DNA of 48,735 nt, from the NCBI GenBank assembly GCA_017656145.1, contig JACDOI010000015.1:1-48735 (forward strand). Direction: 5' to 3'. The first letter of the stretch is position 1; each line of letters opens with the position of its first letter. This document shows, one piece after another, positions 8,170-17,366 of the stretch. A program made the translations under genes and the position numbers. A model generated the notes under the pieces. That model was not told the origin of the DNA. It did not search any database and worked only from the letters and a program-made list of their open reading frames with translations. The stretch comes from Bacillota bacterium. GTDB lineage: Bacteria > Bacillota > Limnochordia > Limnochordales > ZCTH02-B6.

Positions 8170-9000
8170 ATGATGGCCCGACGCCGTCACGGGCTGCGCA
8201 CGCTGGCCGTTTCGGCCGGTGCGGCGGTGGCCGCGGGCTTTATGGCCTACGCCGCTTTGGAAAGAGCCGTGCGCGCCGACTACCCGGCCCTCGCCCTCGC
8301 CCGGGGACGGCAACTGTTGCGCAAGAGCCGCCGGGTGCTCATCGCCACCGGCATTTGGGATGATGCGCCGTTGTGGATCGGCGGCACGATGCGCCTGCTG
8401 GCCCAACAGGGCGCCGACATCACCGTCGCCGGGCCGGCGCCGGTGCCCTGCAGGCCCCCGTGGCGGGATATGGCCGATTTCCGGCCGCTGTTGCCGGAAG
8501 ACTTGCCCGGGGACCAAGTTTATTCCCCCGCGGCCCAAAAAGCCCTCCGGAGCCTTTGGATTGAATTGAAACCGGACCTGGTGTTCACCTTCGATCCATC
8601 GTTTCCAGTCGTCTTAGGTCACCCCGCGCGGGCCGTCGTCGGCAACGCGGTCATCGATTTGGTCCTCTCCGGCGCGGTGGCGGCGGCCGGCGTGTACGCG
8701 TTCGGCACCCGTCGCCCGGACACCCTGGTCGACATCGGGCCCCTCATACGGGGAAAGCAGCGGGCGATGGCCCCTCGACCTGGAACCACCGGCCTTCGCG
8801 CCCGGCTCGCGCCGGCCGCGGTAGGACTGTTGGGCCGGCTGTATGGCAAGGGCGCGGGGCTTGCCTACGCCGAGGCGCTGCGGGCTGTCGGCCCGGCGTC
8901 CCGGATACCGGCCCAGGCCTGTGCGACCGCCGGGCGAGAACCGGCGTGGGACGGAACCGCGGCCGGCGGTTCGCAACGAATGGCCTGGGAGGACAGCTAG
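8170..9000 (+). CDS. PIG-L-like protein with altered metal motif, membrane-anchored
   Basis: The 276-residue protein starts with an uncleaved signal anchor (about residues 10-32). A domain resembling PIG-L/LmbE N-acetylglucosamine deacetylases follows. The first metal motif, normally AHPDDE followed by GG, reads [14 protein letters not shown], keeping the Asp pair but losing the His and Glu. The second motif, normally HPDH, reads HPARAV. Both zinc-ligand histidines therefore appear lost. It may be catalytically inactive or act differently. ATG 8170 follows GGAGAGGAG; a second ATG is directly adjacent. Its stop overlaps that of ridA by 3 bases. Confidence 0.6.
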   Translation: MMARRRHGLRTLAVSAGAAVAAGFMAYAALERAVRADYPALALARGRQLLRKSRRVLIATGIWDDAPLWIGGTMRLLAQQGADITVAGPAPVPCRPPWRDMADFRPLLPEDLPGDQVYSPAAQKALRSLWIELKPDLVFTFDPSFPVVLGHPARAVVGNAVIDLVLSGAVAAAGVYAFGTRRPDTLVDIGPLIRGKQRAMAPRPGTTGLRARLAPAAVGLLGRLYGKGAGLAYAEALRAVGPASRIPAQACATAGREPAWDGTAAGGSQRMAWEDS

Positions 9001-9380
9001 CCGGTGTACGCGATGGCGTCGATCTCCACACCCACGTCGCGGGGAAGCCGGCTCACCTGAACGGCCACCCGGGCCGGGGGATTCTCGGGAAAGTACTGGG
9101 AATACACTTCGTTCACCGCCGCGAAATCGTTCATGTCCGCCAGGTACACCGTGGCCCGGACGACGTCGGCCATCGAGGCGCCCGCGGCTTCCAGCACCGC
9201 CTTGACGTTCTCCAGCACCCTGGTGGCCTGGGCGGCAATATCCCCCCGGACCAGTTCGCCGGTGGCGGGATCGAGGGGAATCTGACCGGAAACGAACACG
9301 AAGCCGCCGGCCCGCACCGCCTGGGAGTACGGTCCGATGGCCCGGGGCGCCCGGTCGGTCCGAATCACTTCCTTGCTCAC
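8997..9380 (-). CDS. ridA: RidA family reactive enamine/imine deaminase
   Basis: This is a 127-residue RidA/YjgF protein, which hydrolyses reactive 2-aminoacrylate and related imines released by PLP enzymes. The family signature is complete: [12 protein letters not shown] near residue 15, [15 protein letters not shown], and the C-terminal [20 protein letters not shown] segment with the catalytic Arg. GTG 9380 has AAGGAGGGT at the right distance; the upstream extension has no similarity. It is a single gene with no obvious metabolic partner. Confidence 0.93.
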   Translation of the reverse strand: MSKEVIRTDRAPRAIGPYSQAVRAGGFVFVSGQIPLDPATGELVRGDIAAQATRVLENVKAVLEAAGASMADVVRATVYLADMNDFAAVNEVYSQYFPENPPARVAVQVSRLPRDVGVEIDAIAYTG

Positions 9381-9741
9381 GCATCGCACCCTCCTTCGAT
9401 CTATGCCCGCGCCCGTTCGGCTCCGCCCGTGCCTGAGCACCGATCGCCTGCGGGCTGCCCGGTGTTTCGCCGCGGCCTGTGCCCTTCCCTCCGAACGATC
9501 GCCGCATCCTGAGAGAAAGGAGGCGGCCCAGGACCGTGGCCATGCTCCGAATGGGTCGGCTCAAGGCTGGACGCCCGCAGCGGTGGACGCCCGCTACCGA
9601 TTGTATTGCTACGGCGCCGGCTCGCCGGGACCCGTGCTGGATCGCACCCCGGGCCTTATGCTACACTAAACACCGGCAGGCCTGCCGATTATCCAATTCC
9701 AACAAACTTCATATTCCACGGACAGCAGGAGGGAGTGCACA
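9381..9741 (+). promoter_or_regulatory. 361-bp gap with extended -10 promoter for the NEW3/ABC operon
   Basis: No credible gene lies in this gap. An extended -10 element, TG-C-TACACT at 9659-9667, lies 75 bases before the NEW3-protein ATG and is the likely promoter of the three-gene export operon. The -35 region is poor. A free-standing AAAGGAGG near 9520 is followed by an open frame without coding character. Confidence 0.4.
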
Positions 9742-10962
9742 ATGCAGTTCCTGCGAGAGCAGTGGGACTGCGCCTTCCGTCGCTGCCGATCGGCCTGGCG
9801 CAGCCCCTGGTTTCGGCGAACGTCAGCTCTCCTGACAGCTGTTGTCCTCATCGCCGCTTGCAACCCTATATCCTTAGCGGCCGTCACCCTAACGACGGAG
9901 TTTCCCGGGATCGCAGTCGAACCCGGGGAAACCCGCTCGATTTCCCTCAATCTCCGCAATTACAGTCAGGAAGGACAAACGGTGGATCTCGCGGTGCTAG
10001 AAGCCCCGGAAGGCTGGGACGTTCGATTGGTGGCCCGGGGCAGCCAGGTGCACCGGGCCTATGTCGGCCCGATGGAAGGCGACCGGCCGGGCAGCGGGTT
10101 TCTCAACGTCGATGTGACCGTACCCCAGGGTGCGGCGCCCGGCGACTACCCGGTCGTGCTGACCGCCGGGTCTGAGCGCTTGGAGTTGAGCCTGCGGGTC
10201 ACCGAAGGCGGAGAGCCCGGACAGGTGGAGCTCACCACCCAGTACCCGCAACTGGCGGGGCCCAGTGCGGCCGAGTTCGAGTTCCCCGTCACCTTGGCCA
10301 ACCGCTCCCCGGAAGAGCAGACGTTCCAGCTGCTGGCCGAGGCGCCCGCGGGCTGGCAAGTGCGAATTACGCCGCGGTTTGAGGATCGACAAGTGGCCAG
10401 CATCGGCGTGCAATCGGGGGCTACCCAGCAACTGGAAGTGACGGTCATCCCGTCGCCCCAGGCGGAGACGGGCGAGTATCCCGTCATCGTGCGCGCGCTC
10501 GCACCCGGAATGGAAGCGGCCCTGCAGTTGACCACGGTCATCATCGGCACGTTCGATCTGGGCCTGACGACGCCCACCGGGCGGCTCAACGCGGAAGCCA
10601 CCGCGGGGCGGGACAGCCCGTTCACCGTTGTGGTGGAAAACCGGGGAAGCGCGGAACTGCGCAACGTGACGCTGTCGAGCGTCGCCCCGCCCAACTGGAC
10701 GGTATCTTTTGAGCCCAACCGCATCGACCGGCTGCCCCCGGGCGAAACCGAGACCGTCACCGTGACCCTGCGGCCCCACGAACGAGCCGTCGCGGGCGAT
10801 TACGCGGTCAGCGTCACCGCTCGGGCTCCGGAAGCCATCGCCACCAGCACCTTCCGGGTCGCGGTGCGCACGCCAACCGTTTGGGGCTGGGTCGGCGTCG
10901 GGATCGTCGCCTTGGTCATCGCCGGGCTCGCGGGGACGTTCCGGGCTTACGGTCGGCGGTGA
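9742..10962 (+). CDS. membrane-anchored NEW3-domain surface protein
   Basis: The 406-residue protein has an N-terminal signal segment (about residues 25-46). Three tandem immunoglobulin-like NEW3 units follow (about 48-155, 162-265 and 275-375), each with an APEGW/APAGW/APPNW core and a GDYPV/GEYPV/GDYAV strand. A C-terminal transmembrane helix (about 380-400) ends with a short basic tail. This is the COG1470-type layout often found beside ABC-2 exporters. ATG 9742 follows AGGAGGGAG. It is first in an operon with the ABC ATPase and permease and may be an external accessory of that transporter; the exported substrate is unknown. Confidence 0.85.
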   Translation: MQFLREQWDCAFRRCRSAWRSPWFRRTSALLTAVVLIAACNPISLAAVTLTTEFPGIAVEPGETRSISLNLRNYSQEGQTVDLAVLEAPEGWDVRLVARGSQVHRAYVGPMEGDRPGSGFLNVDVTVPQGAAPGDYPVVLTAGSERLELSLRVTEGGEPGQVELTTQYPQLAGPSAAEFEFPVTLANRSPEEQTFQLLAEAPAGWQVRITPRFEDRQVASIGVQSGATQQLEVTVIPSPQAETGEYPVIVRALAPGMEAALQLTTVIIGTFDLGLTTPTGRLNAEATAGRDSPFTVVVENRGSAELRNVTLSSVAPPNWTVSFEPNRIDRLPPGETETVTVTLRPHERAVAGDYAVSVTARAPEAIATSTFRVAVRTPTVWGWVGVGIVALVIAGLAGTFRAYGRR

Positions 10963-10987
10963 CGGCTCGTCAGGCGGGAAAGGTGGG

Positions 10988-12037
10988 ATGGTCGCCATGG
11001 CAAACGAAGCGCCAGCCGTCGAAGCCGGCGGAGGCCCGGAATCGGGCCTGGCTTCGGCGGTTATAGAAACCACCGGACTCTGCAAGCGCTACGGTGAGCA
11101 CTGGGCCGTACGGGATTTGAACCTCACCATCCGCGAGGGAGAGGTGTTCGGCCTCTTAGGCCCCAACGGCGCGGGCAAAACGACTACCATCCTCATGTTG
11201 CTGGGACTCACCGAGCCCACGTCGGGCTCGGCCCGGGTCCTCGGGCACAACCCGTTCCGGGAGCCGCTTCCGGTCAAGGCCGCGGTGGGGTACTTGCCGG
11301 AAAACGTCGGTTTCTACGACGACATGACGGGCAGGGACAATCTGCTGTACACGGCACGGCTCAACGGGCTGACCGAAACCGATGCCCGGGCCCGCATCGA
11401 CGCGCTGCTCGAAGCCGTAGGCCTGGCGGGCGCCGCGGACCGCCCGGTGAGGGTGTATTCCCGAGGCATGCGGCAGCGGCTCGGTCTTGCGGATGTGCTG
11501 GTCAAGTCTCCCCGGGTCGTCATTCTCGATGAGCCCACCCTCGGCATCGACCCCGCGGGAACCCGGGAGATTCTCAGCCTCATTTCCCGGTTGGCCCGGG
11601 AAGAGCGGGTCACCATCCTCATTTCGTCCCATCTGTTGCACCAGGTGCAGCAGATCTGCCATCGGGTGGGCATCTTCGTCCGCGGGAAGCTCATCGCCCA
11701 CGGTTCGGTGGACGAGCTTTCCCAACAACTCGCCGGCGGAGCTCCGCTGGTGGTCGATGTGGAAGTTGGTGAGGCGGGTTCCCGGGCTCGGGAACTTCTT
11801 GAGCGGCTGGACGGCGTGACCGCCGTAGACGGGGACCCGCAGGCGGGCCGGCTCAGCGTTCGGTGCGCTCGGGACGTGCGGGCGGACATCGCCCGGACTC
11901 TGGTGGGCCACGGCTTGCCCCTGCTCGGCCTGCACGTGCACACCTACGGCCTTGACGATATCTACCACACGTATTTCGAAGGGGGCAGCGCCGATGGAGA
12001 GCACGTCCGCGACGCGGCTCGGCGCCTTCCGGCGTGA
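10988..12037 (+). CDS. ABC transporter ATP-binding protein (ABC-2 export type)
   Basis: This 349-residue ATPase has Walker [11 protein letters not shown], the Q-loop region, signature [12 protein letters not shown], Walker B VVILDEP and the switch His of LISSHLLHQ. The C-terminal third (about 250-345) is the extension seen in drug and bacteriocin-type exporters. The ATG at 10988 and another at 10997 are both possible; the ribosome site GGGAAAGGTGGG fits the second slightly better. The coding end overlaps the permease gene by 44 bases, indicating tight coupling. It powers the permease encoded next. Confidence 0.93.
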   Translation: MVAMANEAPAVEAGGGPESGLASAVIETTGLCKRYGEHWAVRDLNLTIREGEVFGLLGPNGAGKTTTILMLLGLTEPTSGSARVLGHNPFREPLPVKAAVGYLPENVGFYDDMTGRDNLLYTARLNGLTETDARARIDALLEAVGLAGAADRPVRVYSRGMRQRLGLADVLVKSPRVVILDEPTLGIDPAGTREILSLISRLAREERVTILISSHLLHQVQQICHRVGIFVRGKLIAHGSVDELSQQLAGGAPLVVDVEVGEAGSRARELLERLDGVTAVDGDPQAGRLSVRCARDVRADIARTLVGHGLPLLGLHVHTYGLDDIYHTYFEGGSADGEHVRDAARRLPA

Positions 12038-13007
12038 GCTTCCGGCCAAGCCCGGCCCGGCGGGGCTGGCGGCGGTATACCGCAAAGAGATTGCCGATCA
12101 TTACACGGGCCTGCGGTTCCTGATCATGGCCGGGCTGGTAATCCTTTCGGGCGTGGCCGCGGCTTACGTCGCGGGCCAGACATTGAGCGACACGCTGGCG
12201 TCCGCGGGAGAGTACGACCCGTTTGTGTTCCTGCGGCTTTACAGCACCGGAAGCCAATCGCTGCCACCGTTCACGTTCTTTGTTGCCGTGCTCGGGCCGC
12301 TTCTGGGCATTGCGCTCGGATTCGACGCGATAAACGGCGAGCGCAACCGGGGTACGTTGAGCCGGCTGGTCAGCCAGCCCATCCACCGGGACGCGATCAT
12401 CAACGGCAAGTTTCTCGCGGGTCTGGCGGTCATTGCCACCATGATCGCGGCGCTGGTGCTGCTTGTGGGCGGCATGGGCCTTGAGATCATCGGAGTCGCG
12501 CCTACGCTGGAGGAGTTCCTCCGGTTGGCCGCGTTCGTAGGCCTGAGCATCGTGTACGTTGCGTTCTGGCTCAGCCTGGCCATCCTGTGCTCGACGTTGC
12601 TGCGCCAGACGGTGGCGTCAGCCCTGGCGGCGCTGGCTTTGTGGCTGTTTTTCAGCATCTTCGCGGGGCTACTGTTTGGCCTGGTAGCGGACGCGGTCGC
12701 GCCCATAGTCGATCCGCTGGACCCGGTACAGGTGTTGAGGCATACGGCTTGGCTGAACAACTTGAACCGGTTGTCTCCGACGCTCTTGTACGAGGAAGCG
12801 GTGCAGACGCTTCTCAATCCCCAGGTGAGGACGCTCGGCCCGCTTTTGCTTGAGCAAGTCGTCGGAGCGGTGCCGGGAGCACCGTTGCCGTTGGGGCAAA
12901 GCCTGCTTTTGATCTGGCCGCATGTGACGGCTCTGCTCGCGTTGACTGCGGTATGCTTCGCCGGGGCCTACATCGCCTTCATGCGCCAGGAGATCAGAGC
13001 TTGGTGA
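11994..13007 (+). CDS. ABC-2 type permease
   Basis: The 337-residue protein has about six transmembrane helices and a large extracytoplasmic loop between the first two. The [21 protein letters not shown] segment is typical of ABC-2 subunits with the NosY/YhaP-like layout. ATG 11994 has AAGGGGG upstream and lies within the ATPase gene. With the ATPase and NEW3 protein it forms an export system of unknown cargo. A GC-rich hairpin follows the gene. Confidence 0.9.
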   Translation: MESTSATRLGAFRRELPAKPGPAGLAAVYRKEIADHYTGLRFLIMAGLVILSGVAAAYVAGQTLSDTLASAGEYDPFVFLRLYSTGSQSLPPFTFFVAVLGPLLGIALGFDAINGERNRGTLSRLVSQPIHRDAIINGKFLAGLAVIATMIAALVLLVGGMGLEIIGVAPTLEEFLRLAAFVGLSIVYVAFWLSLAILCSTLLRQTVASALAALALWLFFSIFAGLLFGLVADAVAPIVDPLDPVQVLRHTAWLNNLNRLSPTLLYEEAVQTLLNPQVRTLGPLLLEQVVGAVPGAPLPLGQSLLLIWPHVTALLALTAVCFAGAYIAFMRQEIRAW

Positions 13008-13020
13008 AGCTCATCCAGCC

Positions 13021-13052
13021 GCCTGCGCGCCGCCCGTACGGGCGGCGCAGGC
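13021..13052. terminator. GC-only hairpin between convergent genes
   Basis: GCCTGC-GC-GCCGCCC pairs with GGGCGGC-GCAGGC around a GTAC loop, with one 2-base bulge. It sits between the convergent ABC permease and the 83-residue gene. As at 7449-7483, no T run is present on either side. Confidence 0.45.
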
Positions 13053-13071
13053 AGCCCTTTGGGGAAGCGGC

Positions 13072-13323
13072 TCACGGGCCAGCGGAAGAGACCGAAGAGA
13101 CCATGACCGGCTCCCAACCCTTCCCGGTACACCGCTCGGTAACCAGCCGATCGCCGTCTACCCGCAGCCGCCACTGGCCGTTGGGGCTTTCCCACGAGCC
13201 CTCGGCCTTCACCGCTCGGTAGATGTGGCTTGCTGCCAGCTGCAAGGGGCGGCGGGCCGCGCCCCGCATGAGGGTCGCCTCAACATGCCGCCGGATCTCG
13301 TCCTTGAGAGAGGTTTGGGCCAT
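13072..13323 (-). CDS. small hypothetical protein, 83 aa
   Basis: I do not recognise this protein. It has an amphipathic basic N-terminal half (LKDEIRRHVEATLMRGAARR) and a C-terminal half that looks like a small beta hairpin (GQWRLRVDGDRLVTERC). There is no signal peptide or transmembrane segment. The ATG at 13323 shares one base with the TGA of the upstream gene, and GGGAGGC precedes it, so the two genes form a coupled pair. Confidence 0.65.
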   Translation of the reverse strand: MAQTSLKDEIRRHVEATLMRGAARRPLQLAASHIYRAVKAEGSWESPNGQWRLRVDGDRLVTERCTGKGWEPVMVSSVSSAGP

Positions 13324-13910
13324 CACCGTTGCCTCCCGGAATCGGACGAACCGGATTGCCCGCGCCGACGGGGACGGCGATACGCGGTGTGGTCATACTG
13401 GATCTTGTGAAAAAACCGCAGCACGCCGTCGACGATCATGTCCGCGGCCCGGCGAGCCCGCCGTTCCAGATGCGGGTTCGCGGGCACGCCGGCATCTTCC
13501 ATGCCTTCCAGAAATACGGTGGCATACAGGACGATGTCCCCAAGCGGCGGCAGATCGGGCTGGCCCGGAAAGACGTACCCGGCGCGGCTTGGGACGATAA
13601 GTCCGATCTCCTCTTCCCCCGCGGCCCGCGGAGCCGCCACCACCGTGAAACTGGCTCTCCAGAGCTCCCCGTGCCGCGCCCACGCCTCCCGGATGTTCCC
13701 GGCATGCACCGGCTCATCCAAGGTGCCGAACACCCGAGGATGGTATTCGGCCAGCGCTTCGCCTACGGGCTCGACCAGAAAGCCCGACGGCGTAGCCGGA
13801 TCGCCCAGGCAGATAAGGCACAGGTCCTTGTGCCGGGCATCTTGGTAGGCGGCGAGAATCTCTCGCCCGACGGCCCAGTCGGATGTCCACTTGCCAGCGT
13901 CAATGGCCAT
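13323..13910 (-). CDS. hypothetical protein, 195 aa
   Basis: I do not recognise this protein. It looks soluble and acidic in the middle, with a KDLCLICLGDP segment near residue 27 and a tail of basic residues (RRPRRRG). No catalytic motif is apparent. ATG 13910 was chosen because a weak AGGCG site precedes it and protein-like composition starts there. It is translationally coupled to the 83-residue gene and lies divergent from the zincin gene with 134 bases between. Confidence 0.65.
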   Translation of the reverse strand: MAIDAGKWTSDWAVGREILAAYQDARHKDLCLICLGDPATPSGFLVEPVGEALAEYHPRVFGTLDEPVHAGNIREAWARHGELWRASFTVVAAPRAAGEEEIGLIVPSRAGYVFPGQPDLPPLGDIVLYATVFLEGMEDAGVPANPHLERRARRAADMIVDGVLRFFHKIQYDHTAYRRPRRRGQSGSSDSGRQR

Positions 13911-14044
13911 GGGTCTCGCGCCTCGCTTTCGCTGCCCCTCTTGGATTCGGGTAGGAGTCCGGCGCCCGGACGGGAATTGCTGATCGGGCCCAGGTCTTGT
14001 CGCCACCGCACGCCTGGCGGAACTTTTCCCGGCGGAGGTAGACC

Positions 14045-14497
14045 ATGGTCAGCTTGAGGCGGTTCACGCGCATGGCGAACCGGTTGTACGATCGGATCCC
14101 GCAGCGGTTTCTGGTCGAACTGAACGGAGGAATCATCATCTCCGAAGAAGCCGAGCAGCGGGATCCGGACTTGCCCGACGTGTACATTCTCGGCGAGTAC
14201 GTCGAGGATCCGTACGGACTCGGCCGCTACATCGTCCTCTACTACGGCTCCTTCCGCGCCCTGTTCGGCGACAGCCCCCCAGACGTTTGGGAGGCGGAAC
14301 TGTGGGAGACGCTGCTCCACGAGATTCGCCATCATCTCGAATCGCTGGCCGGCGTCGACGATCTGGAAATCGAAGACATGCGGCAGCTGGCCGAGTTTCG
14401 CCGCTGGGCAGAAGAGCAAGAGCACCGGAGCCGGCGCCCGCCTACGCGCCAGGGCGAAACCGGCCCGCCAGGGCCCGCCGGCCCAGCTCCCCCATGA
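14045..14497 (+). CDS. small zincin-like metallopeptidase family protein
   Basis: This 150-residue protein matches the PF06262-type (Zincin_1) family: an N-terminal FLVELNGGIIISEEAEQRDP block, an YILGEYVEDPYGLGRYIVLYYGSF segment, and the HExxH-type LLHEIRHHLE motif near residue 98 with a later ED pair. It is probably a cytoplasmic zinc peptidase with unknown target. The last 25 residues are a Gly/Pro-rich low-complexity tail that overlaps the 3' end of the opposite-strand gene by 56 bases. GGAGGTAGACC precedes ATG 14045. Confidence 0.85.
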   Translation: MVSLRRFTRMANRLYDRIPQRFLVELNGGIIISEEAEQRDPDLPDVYILGEYVEDPYGLGRYIVLYYGSFRALFGDSPPDVWEAELWETLLHEIRHHLESLAGVDDLEIEDMRQLAEFRRWAEEQEHRSRRPPTRQGETGPPGPAGPAPP

Positions 14498-15638
14498 TCC
14501 GCACGGGCTTCGTGGCGGCCCGGCCCGGCATGGACAAAAGAGCACCGGCCCCGTCCTGCAGAACTTCGCGCCACAGCCGCCCCGGCTTGGTCCAGATCCG
14601 GGCCGGCCAGCCGGCCAAAAGCGTTCTGGCCGGCGGCAACGGCCCCTTCCTCGAATGGGCCAGCCGGGCGACCGTCATCTGCACCCGGGGCGGCCGGGCG
14701 GCGACGGGTAGCCACAAGTCCATCAACAGCTCCCGGGCTTCTGCCACCCGGGCGGCCGCGTCCAAGGCCGATCCCGCGGCCGGCGTTGAACCCAAAGCCG
14801 CGGGCGCTTGGGCGGCGCCCGCCGCTCGGACTGAGCCGCCAACCGCGACCGTCCAGGAATCGCCGAGCCTTTGGCGGAGGAACCTTTCGAGAACAAGCCC
14901 ATCCTGCTCCCCACCGGCGACTGTCCGGCCGGCGCCGGCAGGGCCGAGCGGCATGTTCAGGTGAAACGGGCACGAAAGCTTCTTCGCGGCCTTTTCATAA
15001 CCCGCCAGGCACTGCCCCGGGTCGTCGCTTTCCAATGACAAAACGGCATGGCCGCTATCAGGCGAGGCGGCCAGCGCTTCGACCACGTCGCTGAGCTCGA
15101 CGGACCGCAAGTCGGCCGAGACAAGCAACAGCATGCCCCGCCGCCGGGCGGCCGCCAAAAGCAGGGCGAGGTGACCCCGTTGGCGGTTGTACACCCAGCG
15201 CACTGCGGAGATCCCCGATTCCTGAGCCCGATTCTTGGTCAAGAGCTGGTACGCGAGTCCCGACCGCTGTCCCGCGTCGGCCACGATGGCAACGGGCGCC
15301 TCGCCGGCAAGCCGCGGGCATCCCGGCTCGCCGGCGGCCCGGCCGTCCACTTCCACCGCGTGGCAACCGGCATCGGCCATCTCCCGCACCGCCGCGGCCA
15401 GCGCTCGACTGCGCAAGCCGGACGGAACTCGCCCGAATAACAGAATGGGAGCGCCCCCGCCCAAGGGGTACGGCCCCAGCCGGACCCGCAGGCTCCGGCG
15501 CCACGGAAGTTGCAAGGCGCGGCCGCAAGCCGTGCATACCGTCTCTACCGCGGAACCGTTCCGCCATACGATGCGGTGGAGCTTCTCGGCACCGCACCGG
15601 GGACAAAGAAGCATGGACAGATCGGTCATCTCGGTCAT
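14442..15638 (-). CDS. zinc-ribbon protein of unknown function
   Basis: I do not recognise the family. The 398-residue protein begins with a zinc ribbon (LLCPRCG and VCTACG, about residues 8-35). A mixed alpha/beta region (60-250) follows, then a low-complexity Ala/Gly/Pro stretch, and a basic C terminus (about 300-398). ATG 15638 follows GGGAGGTGG; another ATG lies 9 bases downstream. It is the last gene of the six-gene unit that starts with the solute-binding protein and is 23 bases from the PHP gene. Its 3' end overlaps the zincin gene on the other strand. Confidence 0.7.
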   Translation of the reverse strand: MTEMTDLSMLLCPRCGAEKLHRIVWRNGSAVETVCTACGRALQLPWRRSLRVRLGPYPLGGGAPILLFGRVPSGLRSRALAAAVREMADAGCHAVEVDGRAAGEPGCPRLAGEAPVAIVADAGQRSGLAYQLLTKNRAQESGISAVRWVYNRQRGHLALLLAAARRRGMLLLVSADLRSVELSDVVEALAASPDSGHAVLSLESDDPGQCLAGYEKAAKKLSCPFHLNMPLGPAGAGRTVAGGEQDGLVLERFLRQRLGDSWTVAVGGSVRAAGAAQAPAALGSTPAAGSALDAAARVAEARELLMDLWLPVAARPPRVQMTVARLAHSRKGPLPPARTLLAGWPARIWTKPGRLWREVLQDGAGALLSMPGRAATKPVRIMGELGRRALAGRFRPGA

Positions 15639-15661
15639 CACGACCGCCACCTCCCGCCGGA

Positions 15662-16501
15662 TCAAGTCGCCCGGCGCAGCGCCAGGCGCGCCTTGCGCTC
15701 CATCAACCGCTCCACCACGTCGGCCGGGGCCGACACCGAGCCGATGCGCCGCTCATGCCGCGAGCCGGGACCGTGCGCGTCGGTGCCGCCGGTGACCACC
15801 AGATCGTGCTCGTTGGCCAGGGCCAGAAACCGGTCGGTCTGCTCGGGTGTGTGTTCGGGATAGTAACATTCCAATCCCTGCAAACCGGCGGCCAACAGCC
15901 CGGGAATGATGCCCTCATCCGACAAGCGCCCGGGATGGGCCAGCACTGGGACGCCGCCGGCCTTGAGCACCGCCTTGACCGCTTCCTCCGGAGTGAAGTT
16001 CTCCCGCTTCACATAGGCAGGCCCGCCGGTGTACAAGTAGCGGGCGAACGCATCCTCCACCGAGCGGGCATAGCCCGCCTCCACCAGGGCCCGGGCCACA
16101 TGCGGGCGGGTAATGGCGCCACCCCTCGCCAACCGCTTCACCGCATCAAAGGAGATGTCACAGCCCAATTCCCGCAGGCGGCGGACCATCTTTTCGCCCC
16201 GCTCCACCCGGGCCCTCCGCCGGCTGGCCAGCAATGCCTGAAACCACTCCGAGTCCAGCGGGATGAAGTACCCGAGGATGTGCACCTCACCGGCGTCCAC
16301 GTCGGTATTCAACTCCACCCCCGGGATGAGTTGGACCCCCAGCCGGGCCGCCGCGTCCACGGCCTCAGGCACCCCGTCCATGCTGTCATGGTCGGTGAGA
16401 GCCAGGACGGACACCCCCTGGTCCAAAGCGTCCCGGACTACCTCCGCCGGGGAGAGGGTTCCGTCAGATGCTGTAGAGTGAACGTGCAGGTCGATCCGCA
16501 T
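15662..16501 (-). CDS. PHP-domain phosphoesterase (RNase AM/nucleoside bisphosphate phosphatase type)
   Basis: The 279-residue protein has the full set of PHP metal motifs: HVHSTASDG at the N terminus, LTDHDS near residue 36, the Glu of GVELN, HILG, a later LAHPGRL and the C-terminal TGGTDAHG. It matches the YciV/TrpH group, which removes phosphate from nucleoside 3',5'-bisphosphates or short RNA ends. The start at 16501 (or the ATG at 16507) lies inside the end of the isomerase gene. In this operon a phosphatase for an imported phosphorylated compound is also possible. Confidence 0.9.
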   Translation of the reverse strand: MRIDLHVHSTASDGTLSPAEVVRDALDQGVSVLALTDHDSMDGVPEAVDAAARLGVQLIPGVELNTDVDAGEVHILGYFIPLDSEWFQALLASRRRARVERGEKMVRRLRELGCDISFDAVKRLARGGAITRPHVARALVEAGYARSVEDAFARYLYTGGPAYVKRENFTPEEAVKAVLKAGGVPVLAHPGRLSDEGIIPGLLAAGLQGLECYYPEHTPEQTDRFLALANEHDLVVTGGTDAHGPGSRHERRIGSVSAPADVVERLMERKARLALRRAT

Positions 16502-17315
16502 GGACATCCCCTTTTTGGGCCTCCTCTTGCGCCCGGGCCAGCCCGTCGAACACCGCCTTGTTCCACCAGGCCAGCCAGTCGTTGGGCTTGGCCCAGTACC
16601 CCTCCAGCACGATCCACCCGTCGTAGTGATTCCGCAGAAAGCGGACAATGGCCGGCAAGTCAATGGTACCTCTGCCCAGCGGGCGGTGCAATGCAGTCCC
16701 GTCGGCGTCGCTGAGGTGGACGAGAACGACCCGATCCAGTTGCTGGAAGCACTCGACGGCGGAGCGCTCCAGCGCCACGTGGGCGATGTCGTAGGTACAT
16801 CCGACCCGGGGGTCGCCGACCTCGTCAAGCAGCCGGTTGACATCGGTGGGCCAGTTGATGAACTCCTTGCGAATGGGCTCCATATTTTCCACCGCCAGGC
16901 GCACGCCCCGCTCGGCCGCCACCGCCGCCAGCCGGCGCAGCGATTCCACAAGCCACGCCCAGTGCTGATCGATGTTCTCCATGGTAAAGGAAGCCCGTCC
17001 CGGGTGAACGGTGACCAGCCCGGCCCCCAGCTGGGCGGCCAGGTCCATGGAGCGTTCGACCTCCCGGCACGATTGTTCCCGGATGCCCCGGTTAATGGCC
17101 GCCAGGTTCAGGTCCCAGCTCGCGGCGTGGACGGTGAGGGAAAGCCCGAGGGACTCGGCCAGCCGCCGCACGGCTTCGGGGTCGTCGGCCCGCTGCCAGA
17201 CGTGTTCGGCCCACACCTCCACCCCGTTGTAGCCCAGATCGGCCGCCATGCGGAGCACGTCGGCCAGGCGAAAGTGCCACAATTGGGTTGAAGACAGCGC
17301 GACGCGGTCCAACAC
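16464..17315 (-). CDS. sugar phosphate isomerase/epimerase-like TIM barrel
   Basis: This 283-residue protein belongs to the xylose-isomerase-like TIM barrel group (AP_endonuc_2). Visible features are the GYNGVEVWAEHVW segment, VTVHPGR, LAVENMEP, the CTYDIAHVAL metal-binding segment and the late IVLEGYW. It likely binds a divalent metal and isomerises or epimerises a small sugar or sugar acid. GTG 17315 has AAAGGAGAG upstream. It lies 51 bases after the ABC ATPase gene and overlaps the PHP gene by 38 bases, so all are probably one transcript. Confidence 0.88.
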   Translation of the reverse strand: MLDRVALSSTQLWHFRLADVLRMAADLGYNGVEVWAEHVWQRADDPEAVRRLAESLGLSLTVHAASWDLNLAAINRGIREQSCREVERSMDLAAQLGAGLVTVHPGRASFTMENIDQHWAWLVESLRRLAAVAAERGVRLAVENMEPIRKEFINWPTDVNRLLDEVGDPRVGCTYDIAHVALERSAVECFQQLDRVVLVHLSDADGTALHRPLGRGTIDLPAIVRFLRNHYDGWIVLEGYWAKPNDWLAWWNKAVFDGLARAQEEAQKGDVHADRPARSLYSI

Positions 17316-17366
17316 CGGTTTCTCTCCTTTGCTCCCGCTGTTCGCAAGTTTCGCTGGCTGCACAAG

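Noticed and set aside
9479-9835. Open frame after AAAGGAGG in the 9.4-9.7 kb gap
   Set aside because: Good ribosome-like site, but the peptide is of random composition and runs into the NEW3 gene in another frame.
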